DNA from: Lactuca virosa
Taxonomy: Eukaryota; Streptophyta; Magnoliopsida; Asterales; Asteraceae
Direction of reading: 5' to 3'
NCBI GenBank assembly: GCA_928212115.1
Contig: CAKMRJ010005634.1
Coordinates: 121,736,324-121,800,323 of the forward strand
Length of the DNA stretch: 64,000 nt
In this document: positions 56,724-64,000 of the stretch, piece by piece
How positions within the stretch are numbered: position 1 is the stretch's first letter
Layout of the letters: every line of letters begins with the position of its first letter
Position numbers and translations under genes: made by a program
Notes under the pieces: model-generated
The model's input: the letters and a program-made list of their open reading frames with translations, nothing else
Told to the model about the DNA's origin: nothing
The model's database searches: none

Positions 56724-57654
56724 TTAAATAGTGCATATACATGATGACGATGGCTTCACCTTTCCATCCTTGAGGTCTTGTAGGTACTTGGGGCAACTCC
56801 TCTTCCAATGGCTCTTGTCATTACAATAGTAACAAGTGACCTCTTTGGGGTCACTAACAACTAGAATGTCTGAGTTGGGCCTTGTCTTTGATCCATTGCT
56901 AGATAACCCAGCCTGGGCCTTATTCTTATAGATAGCTTTGGGATTAGCCTTCCTCTTCTTCCCTTTGCCTTTACCAATGGCGAGAACAAAAGCATTAACA
57001 TAAGGGGCTGCATTCTTTCCCTTCATTCCTGACTCAACAGTCTGTAGCAAGTTGTAGAGTTAGGCCAATGTGGTTTCTGTGTTGTTCAAATGATAAGCCA
57101 ATATGAACTTTTCATAACAACTTAGCAAGGAGTTCAAGACCATGTCAATGGCCAACTCCTCATCAAATTTTACATTGAGCCTAACAAGGCATTCAACGTA
57201 TCTTTTCATTCTCTGCACGTGGTTGCACATAGACTCTCCTTCTTTCATCTTGCAAGCCATGAGGGACTTGACCACTTCATGTTTCTCTTGATGAGCTCTC
57301 TTGTGGTACTTTTCCACAAGGTCATTGTTCATCTCATATAGCTAGTAGTTCTCATAGAACCTTTGAAACTAAGGAGAAATTGTAGCGACCATGATGTAAG
57401 CAACTTTTTTTTGCATCATCGTAGTGTTTCTTGTAAGAGGCTAGTTGTTCTAGAGTAGCAGTGGCTTCATCGATCTCAACAAGTGTTTCTTCAAGAACAT
57501 ATTTTTTGTCCTCAAATCGAAGAGCCATCTTGATGTTGTGTATCCAATCATTGTAGCTGGTGCCATCAAAGGTCACCTTGGACATGATAGAGAGTAGGGA
57601 GAAACCAGAATGGTGGGTAGACGATGAAGGAGCAGAAGCATTAGGAGTAGACAT
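56724..57654 (-). pseudogene. gag: Copia gag (decayed)
   Basis: It starts MSTPNASAPSSSTHHSGF at 57654, equivalent to the gag start at 1396. The capsid follows with NDWIHNIKMALRFEDKKYVL, then EELAIDMVLNSLLSCYEKFI (57060-57332). The nucleocapsid (56724-57050) has a CCHC knuckle, CYYCNDKSHWKRSC. Stops occur near 57352 and 57060. Confidence 0.88.
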
Positions 57655-58910
57655 TTATAAAGAAAAAGAAATAGTTTTAGTTAGATGACAATAATCCTTA
57701 ATATTTTAACCCATAATAAATGATTAAGGCTAGGATCCAAAATAACAATTCACAACTAAGAAGAGGGATATCGTAATTTTATCGCGAATTTATAAAGGTA
57801 GGTAAAATCAATTTACCAATTTCGAACTATGGAATTCCTAGATCTTTTGATATTCATTGAATCTATCAATAACATGTTTAATCTCATATTATGCTCTACT
57901 ATTTGTGACTGGAAAACCGAGGATCACAAACAAGATGTGAATAACCATACAAATATGCTTGGCACTCTTGATGTCATTTATCATCTCATTTTAATGTGTC
58001 GGTTAACCACACGCTCCATTAATCAATGATAATTTTCGAGATGCCCATTATTGTTCTTTATAGTCACTATTAGTGTGTCGGTTAACCACACACGCTCCAC
58101 TAACTACTATAAAGTATAATGTGCAATTTTTTTGGATTAGCATACTTTTCACATTTTTCCTAAAGTAACTAAAAGTGACATTTTTAATAAAAAGGTTTAG
58201 TTACTTTTATATCATTATATTTATTAATGAATTTATTTTGCCCTATCAGATCCGTTCTACTAACGACCCTCCACCAAACAAGGAAGTGATAGGTAAGAGT
58301 GGACATCCATTCAACCGCCATTTTATAGGAAATTTCCTTATACCCCCCTTATAGTTCAGCTTCGTGAATGAGACATACTAGCGATCCGACTGACTTAATC
58401 TTATACATATAGTAATTAACTTTTAATATATTATATATAACGTGTATTTTAAAAACTTTTCAAAATGCTAGGTTTAAATTAATTTTTCGAAATTTAGGAA
58501 TTAATTTAACATAAACCAATTATATTTTTAATCTTTATCTTTTAATTAATCAAATAATTAAATGTAATTAAAAACATAAGGATAATTCACAATTCAAGAT
58601 GAGGATATCTAATTACTAAGATAGTTATTCAGTTTTATATACAATTAAAAAACATTATCTAAAGTAGTTATCCTAATAAATTTATGAATTAAGCAAAGCA
58701 AAAAGTTTCGCTAATAAGAGGGTCCACCACGTCGTGGCGGACAATCGCCATGTAGCGGCGGAACGGAAAAATATGCGGATTCGAAGATCACCACGTCGTG
58801 GCGGAAGAACATCACGTCATGGTGTCGCAACAGAATGTCGATTCTGTTTCCTCCATTCGAGTTTTTATTTAAGTTCAAGCAATGTACATTCAATTGTTAG
58901 ACAACCATAC
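57655..58910 (-). other. Copia leader
   Basis: About 1.25 kb between primer site and gag, similar in layout to 113-1395. The base before the gag ATG is not AG here (TTATAAATG), so the splice-acceptor-like site of the first copy is not kept. Confidence 0.65.
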
Positions 58911-58922
58911 GCTCTGATATCA
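58911..58922 (-). promoter_or_regulatory. Primer binding site, one mismatch
   Basis: GCTCTGATATCA on the + strand, i.e. the tRNA-iMet site with one transition. Confidence 0.85.
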
Positions 58923-58923
58923 C

Positions 58924-59767
58924 TGATGGGTCTTACATGTATTAACGCGAATAAATCCTTAACACTTAAGGGTACATGCAACCTAAAGATCTAAGTTATA
59001 ACACTATTGATGTAACATTCGATTGAAGAAAAAAGCCCTAAAACCCTAGGTAAATTTCGAAAATCAAAATAGAGTTTAGGGTTTACATACCTTGTTGATT
59101 ATTGTAGTACACAATCAAGAATCCTTTCTTCTTTGATTTGGAAGCTAGCACCACAAGTGTCGTGCCTCTGATGGTTCACACCCAACCCTAGTAACAAGGA
59201 GGCTTTAAGAGAGAGGAGAGGGGAGCTCAAAATTTCAGCCTTGGCTTCTTGGAAAGGAGAGTGGACGAAATTATGAGGCCAAGGAGGTGTTTATATAGCT
59301 GAAGGGAACTTGGGGCCAAAGCTAGAGTTTTTGGATAATGGCTAGATTAATTAATATAATAATCAAGTTGCCTTATTTCCTCATCCTTATCCCATGGACT
59401 AAAATTCTAGGCTTACCCTAGCCAATTTCCGTCCTCCCCATCCCATGGGGTTCTAGAGCATTCCTGCTTTAACTTTCAATAAATAACCAAACAGTCCCTA
59501 CACTTTTAATTAATCCCAAAATTAATTCTACTTAATTTTTGATTAATTATTAATTAAATAATACTATTTCTAATTAATATATTATTTTCATGTCATATTA
59601 ATAAATTCATTTATTGCCATTTATTAATCATATAATAAATCAATAAATCATTCTCTCTCTAAAAGTCATCCTATTCAATTACTAGGTTTGATGGCAACCC
59701 AAAAGGACTTTGCTAATAATTCAAGATTATACTAATTTAGTTATTGGCTTAGACACCTAATCCAACA
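58924..59767 (-). repeat. Copia 5' LTR, 844 bp
   Basis: On the + strand it starts TGATGGGTCTTAC and ends CCTAATCCAACA, the reverse of the 6294-7153 LTR borders. TATA box (- strand) at 59291-59297. The donor-like AAG|GTATGT is kept at 59085-59094. Confidence 0.92.
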
Positions 59768-60795
59768 ATATATATCCGAACATGTATGTCATGTGCAAGG
59801 AGAAGGTGTTATTGATTAACAATTCTTTGTTGTGTTCCTCCTCGCATAATGCTTGTAAAGTCAAACAGTTAGTTTAGGCTCCAAAGTATGCTTAGGGCAT
59901 ATGGTTTTGCAGACAAAAGATTACTTTTAAAATATTAACTTTGAAAAGGATGCATGTGCAACTTCGGAACTTACAGTTCGGATACATTTCTTCTGGATTA
60001 AGGTCCCCAGAGTAGAAGACATCTTTGTTTTCCACTATGATTTCCTTACATTCTTCGAATTCTTCGGGGAGGACTTTTCTTCTACTTGGGATTTGGCTTA
60101 GCAAGGTAGATGCAAAAGGTAAGCGATGATTCACCGACCTATCAACTATATGAAATATTCTTAACTACTTTATGATAGGTTTTCTTAGCAATGGATTGTG
60201 TTGGCTTCTGTTTCTACGTTGGTTTTGTGGTCGGTTCTTTGGGGGTTGCTCTAGCTCATGTGTCCGTCGGGTGTGCGTCGTGGTTGGATTCCGACTATAA
60301 AACTTGGGTAACAACAAGAAACAAGATCGTTAAACTTTCCCTAGGGACTGTGCCCTGGGAGCAAGCTCCGACGATCAAGTAAGATCGTTGGTATAAAGAG
60401 AGTCGACTTCAGCTAGCGGGATGGAGTCGACTATGCAGAGACCAAGATGTCTCCATGAAAGAGTGAGGTTGAAATGAGCGAGGAACACTTACCTAGAGTG
60501 TTTGTGCGGAGCTTCTATTTATATGCAAGGAAGGGAAGACTTCATCTAATATTATATTAAATAGTGTATCAGACTATTAATATAATATTAATATATTATG
60601 TTCTTTGCCACAGCTTCTTAGCTGTACAAGATTCTTGAGAATAGTTTTACTTTTCTATCATGTCCTTTCTATCCTTCTCTTCTACTCTTCCATTTGGAAT
60701 GGCTTTGGCAGGCCGAGTAAATAATTATTTTTATGCCGGACTGCTATTGTGTGTGGGCTAACCCCACACACCATTAGTTTCTCTTAGAGGTCTCT
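59768..60795 (-). other. Unassigned block with promoter-like sequence
   Basis: A TATA-like TATAAATA on the - strand lies at about 60513-60520, followed downstream by CACAAACACTCTAG and a long CT-rich leader-like stretch. Further on, a - strand ORF (59892-60134, 80 codons) includes PSRRKVLPEEFEECKEIIVE and then a donor-like GTAAGT. I do not recognise the protein. It could be an LTR and leader of an unfamiliar retroelement, an old pararetrovirus-like insertion, or a gene fragment. Confidence 0.4.
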
Positions 60796-61446
60796 TTAAA
60801 AACAACAAGATTTTGATCTGCATACTTGAATTTGTGGACTCCATACAATGTTTACCATTCTCAACCATTTTTGGTTTGTTCTTAATGGTATGAGAAGTGA
60901 TGGAATTTGATCCATAAGCGTGAGGAGTGTAGTCTTGGAGACAATGATCTTGGAAATGACAACTGTTGGGGCAATGGTTTTTGGGACTACAACTTTGACT
61001 ATTGGATTAAAAATAACTTGTTGCTTTCTAGGGCTACTTGAGCAGTTCTCAATTCCTATCCTAGGACTCACTGGACTATTCCTAATCATTGGTTTCTTAT
61101 GAGGATTTTCCTAAATGTCCTTTGTCTTAATGAAAGGACTACAACCTTTGCTTCTGTTTTTGGTGATAAATCATCTAAGCAACTTAATCTAGGTATATTT
61201 TCTTTCTACATTTCCTATTTGAAGATTTCTTTTCAAGTGATTATTGTTTAGAGGAAGGAAAACCATCTTTAAATTTTCCTTGAAGACATTTAGTGAAATT
61301 CGTTTGATTGAAACTTCATTTTTATGAATGTTTAGTTCAAGGTTCTTCGTGATAGCCTTTGCATACGATATAGGCTTTGAAGGAGGACATGACACAACAA
61401 TTATATTGAAGGTCAATTTCTCAGGAGAATAAGAAAGAATAATCAT
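60796..61446 (-). pseudogene. Two adjoining unrecognised ORF remnants
   Basis: Frames at 61189-61446 (85 codons, PPSKPISYAKAITKNLELNI) and 60796-61089 (97 codons, Ser/Pro/Val-rich) lie in tandem on the - strand, upstream of the promoter-like stretch. They may be pieces of one decayed protein. No domain is recognised. Kept only because frame length and order suggest former coding. Confidence 0.3.
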
Positions 61447-61892
61447 TTCTGACTCTTTTTCTGCATCATTAGGAAAGTCTTTAGATTGTATTTCATCAAG
61501 ATTGGCTCATCCATTTAACCCATAATATTCTTACAATTTCATCTGACATTATGCTATCAGCCACTATATGCATATTTATACAACCTTTCTTTATAGAGTT
61601 TGGTCGCTAAAACTGCATTATCTTCTTTATTCTTTATACTTTGTTTTTCTTTACAACAACATGAGTCCATGTACTTTGTGTTTGTAATCTTTAATTTCAT
61701 GTATGTTTTATTAAATGTTAGCATATAAAAAGATTTTATTTTCAGTTTGTTTCTGTTTTATTTATTTTCATTTTCATTAATAGTTTACTCAAAACACAAA
61801 TGTATAAAATACTCTTAATAAAAGCAAATAAAACGATAATGAAACAAAATCAACTTACTACAAATAATAATTATTAATATTGATAAATTCAA

Positions 61893-62930
61893 GTGATAAT
61901 GTCTTAAAAGGGTAATATATTTTTTGATTTGTACACATTTGGTCATTAAGTTTTTTTTTTTCGTCCATATTTACCCCTTCAACTTGTTTAACTATACACA
62001 TTTAGTCCTTATGACCGGCTACTTCAGGTAAGCCGGAAAAAATGACTTAAAAGAGTAATATATTTCTCACTTTGTATAGATTTAGTCATTAATATTTTTG
62101 CACATTTAGTCCTTAATATTTTTTTTGTTGCAAAATAAGTCATTATTGTTTCTGTACACATTCAGTACTAATGACCGGTTTTTTTAGGGTTTTCTTACGT
62201 CATCCTATGCGACACAATCATTAATAAGGTGTTTGGAGCTGTTCATGGTTATTGTCATCGCGACCTCACTTGTTTGGTTGCTTAGTTGTGGTTTGGCTAA
62301 AGTATTGTGTTCTAAACGTCGTAACTTCTTCATACGATCACATATTTTAACTATCTTTATATTCATGCGTTTGTATTTGAGTCAACTACAATTTTCGTTT
62401 AGATTACTCCGATTAAAAAGTAATATATTTTTACTTAGTATCTTTATATCCACGCGCTCTTTATGAATGTATGTATGAACGTTTTTTTTAATAAAATCAT
62501 AATTAAAAATATATTGTTTTTTAACGGGAGCAATCTAAAGGAAAATTGTAGCAGACTCAAATACGAACGTATGGATATAAAAATCATTAAAATTTGTGAT
62601 CGTATAAAGAAGACACGACGTCCAGAACACAAGACCTAAGCAAACCACAAGAACTAAGCAACCAAACAGCCGAAGTCGCGGTGACGGTGACCATAAGCAT
62701 GAATAATCCCACACACCTTATTAATGATTATCTCGCGTAGGATATCGTGAGAAAAATCTAAAAAAATGATCATAAGTACTGAATGTGTACAAAAACAACA
62801 AAGACTTATTTTACAAAAAAAAAAATTAAAAACTAAATGTGTATAGTTAAAAAAGTTGAAGGGTAAATGCGAACGAAAAAGAAAACTTAGTCAACAAATA
62901 TATACAAATCAAAAAAATACTCGTTATCCC
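61893..62930. mobile_element. Foldback MULE-type element, 1038 bp, TSD TAAATTCAA
   Basis: Perfect 9-bp duplications TAAATTCAA lie at 61884-61892 and 62931-62939. The ends read GTGATAATG (left) and GGGATAACG (right, reverse complement). The two arms (about 61893-62440 and 62490-62930) are inverted copies of one another over roughly 450-550 bp, with a short spacer. The left arm has an extra partial duplication. No transposase. Long inverted repeats plus a 9-bp duplication are typical of Mutator-like elements. Confidence 0.88.
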
Positions 62931-62967
62931 TAAATTCAAATCTACGAATATACAAAAATAATAATAA

Positions 62968-62996
62968 CTAGAAAAGATTTCCCGGTGTTGTCGGGG
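62968..62996 (-). mobile_element. Second Helitron-like 3' end
   Basis: On the - strand a short hairpin (CCCG...CGGG, 62981-62996) precedes CTAG (62968-62971) and T. The sequence CTAGAAAAGATTTCC resembles CTAGAAAGGTTACC at 37795. The other end is not found. Confidence 0.4.
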
Positions 62997-63431
62997 TCGG
63001 AAGGTATTGCTTTGTAAAGTAAAGTAGCATGTTGGTTGCTTTTTGTCCGTTAATGTGAGGGTAATTTGGTCTTTTCAGGTAGTAGGGACTGAATTTGTCA
63101 CCATGGGTAAACCATATGGACCATTTATGTAATTTTGGCGGTGGTGGTGGTGGTGATGATGGCAGATGGTGGGTGGACCAATCCTGTAATTTTGTCTAAC
63201 AATAATAATAATAATGATGAGGGACTATTTCTGCCAAAAAACTAAATACTAATAATATGTAATAAAAGGCGAGGGTTATGAAAAATTCAAACCAAAGTGA
63301 AAGGGTTGTTTGTGAACAAAAGCATAAAGATGAAGGGTTAATGTTGTAACTTGGAGGACCAAAATTGACAAAAAAATACGACTTTACTGTTAAAAATTTT
63401 GACAACTTTAATATATAATAATAATAATAAT
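62997..63431. other. Low-complexity intergenic DNA
   Basis: GGTGGT (63139-63155) and AATAAT/ATT simple repeats (63201-63216, 63411-63437). No gene is seen. Confidence 0.5.
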
Positions 63432-64000
63432 AATAATTATAAGGCAAAGAAATGTCATACGTTTACACAGGAAAAATATCACAAACTCAAAGCTGGCGTG
63501 TCAAAAAGGCCATTTCATTGTTCTCGAATGATATCCGTTATCCGTTCTCCCCCTCACTCTGTCTTGGCTTCTGCTGGTCCTATACTTTTCTAAACAGGCA
63601 TTTTCGAGCTGAAGAAAGTGGAGAGGAAAGTAATCCGATAAACCCTTAACGCCAAACACAAAACGAATAACCCCAATAAGCTACACCCATCAAAATTCAC
63701 ATTACAATTCTGAATTCTCTTCTACAACACATTTCTTTCACCCATTTCAGTTTTTGACCCACCATTTCTTCTGGGCATTTAGGGTTTTATCCGCAGTGGT
63801 AACTTCTCAAGGAGTTATCGTCCATTCAGTTTACGAATAACAAATAGATGCAAAATTGAGCATTAACAGGAATTTCGTTTGTGGGTTTTGAATGGTTTCT
63901 CTTAATTTCGTGTATAGAGTCAGAAAATAGCTTACTTCGCCATTATATGAGTTTGAAAGATGTGGGGTTATGGTATACATCTCCTTAATGAGCACTTCAA
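63432..64000 (+). repeat. Duplicated segment, copy 2 (runs off window)
   Basis: Near-identical to 54225-54791. Leader-like features include TTCTACAACACATTTCTTTC, the TAGGGTTTTATCCGCA block and GTGGTAACTTC. If this copy is the original, a transcribed gene may begin here and continue beyond 64000. Confidence 0.85.

Larger units (their letters stand above)
54907..59767 (-). mobile_element. Copia element, same family as 1-7153, truncated in RT
   Basis: On the - strand: 5' LTR, mutated primer site, leader, gag, protease, integrase and the first part of RT. It ends abruptly at about 54907, before the YVDD site; RNase H and the 3' LTR are missing. The LTR and proteins correspond to the first copia element. 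Confidence 0.92.

Overview
The window is nuclear DNA of a flowering plant made almost wholly of transposable elements, many nested in one another. Evidence: plant-type Ty1/copia and Ty3/gypsy polyproteins, a plant L1 LINE, tRNA-derived SINEs, MULE, Tourist-like and Helitron-like pieces, tRNA-Met primer sites and very long LTRs. The LTR motifs ACTCGTCGAGT and GTGTGCGGCCGCACAC, and the element types, remind me of Asteraceae (lettuce-like) genomes. That is a recollection, not a demonstration. I find no convincing intact host gene, tRNA, rRNA or CRISPR array.

Layout. 1-7153: a + strand copia element (5' LTR almost entirely outside the window, 3' LTR complete), inserted in a - strand gypsy element (7154-15208) of which the gag-PR-RT-RH-IN reading frame, leader, PBS and 2.7-kb 5' LTR remain. 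That gypsy element abuts the 3' end of an older copia element (15209-15959), so at least three insertion events are stacked. 15957-20864: microsatellites, a SINE, two hAT-like remnants, a decayed copia RT/RNase H and AT-rich DNA.

20865-30191: a complete - strand gypsy-type element with 5-bp target duplications (AATGA) and nearly identical LTRs, but a scrambled, deleted interior. It includes a coiled-coil ORF upstream of gag that the first gypsy copy has lost by deletion. 31327-37010: a full-length but mutated L1 LINE with a perfect 15-bp target duplication, inserted into a small minisatellite. 37112-42545: two SINEs, a Helitron-like end with a tandem array, a Tourist-like MITE, a copia gag relic and a LINE 3' fragment.

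42841-53440: one LTR of a - strand element, split by a complete non-coding LTR retrotransposon (42973-51708, target duplication CAGAG), i.e. a large retrotransposon derivative. 53441-54223 ends in a MULE-type terminus. 54225-54906 is a duplicate of the last 570 bp of the window and looks like an untranslated or promoter region. 54907-59767: a 3'-truncated - strand copia element of the same family as the first. 59768-61500: an unassigned block with a promoter-like stretch and decayed ORFs. 61893-62930: a 1-kb foldback MULE with a perfect 9-bp target duplication. A second Helitron-like end follows at 62968.

The parts do not form a host pathway. They record reverse-transcriptase-driven copying, template switching, nested insertion and deletion. 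The most unusual items are the extra coiled-coil ORF and its loss, the out-of-order protease fragment in a young element, the palindrome clusters in unrelated LTRs, a possible leader intron in the copia family, and the foldback MULE. All alignments were done by eye.
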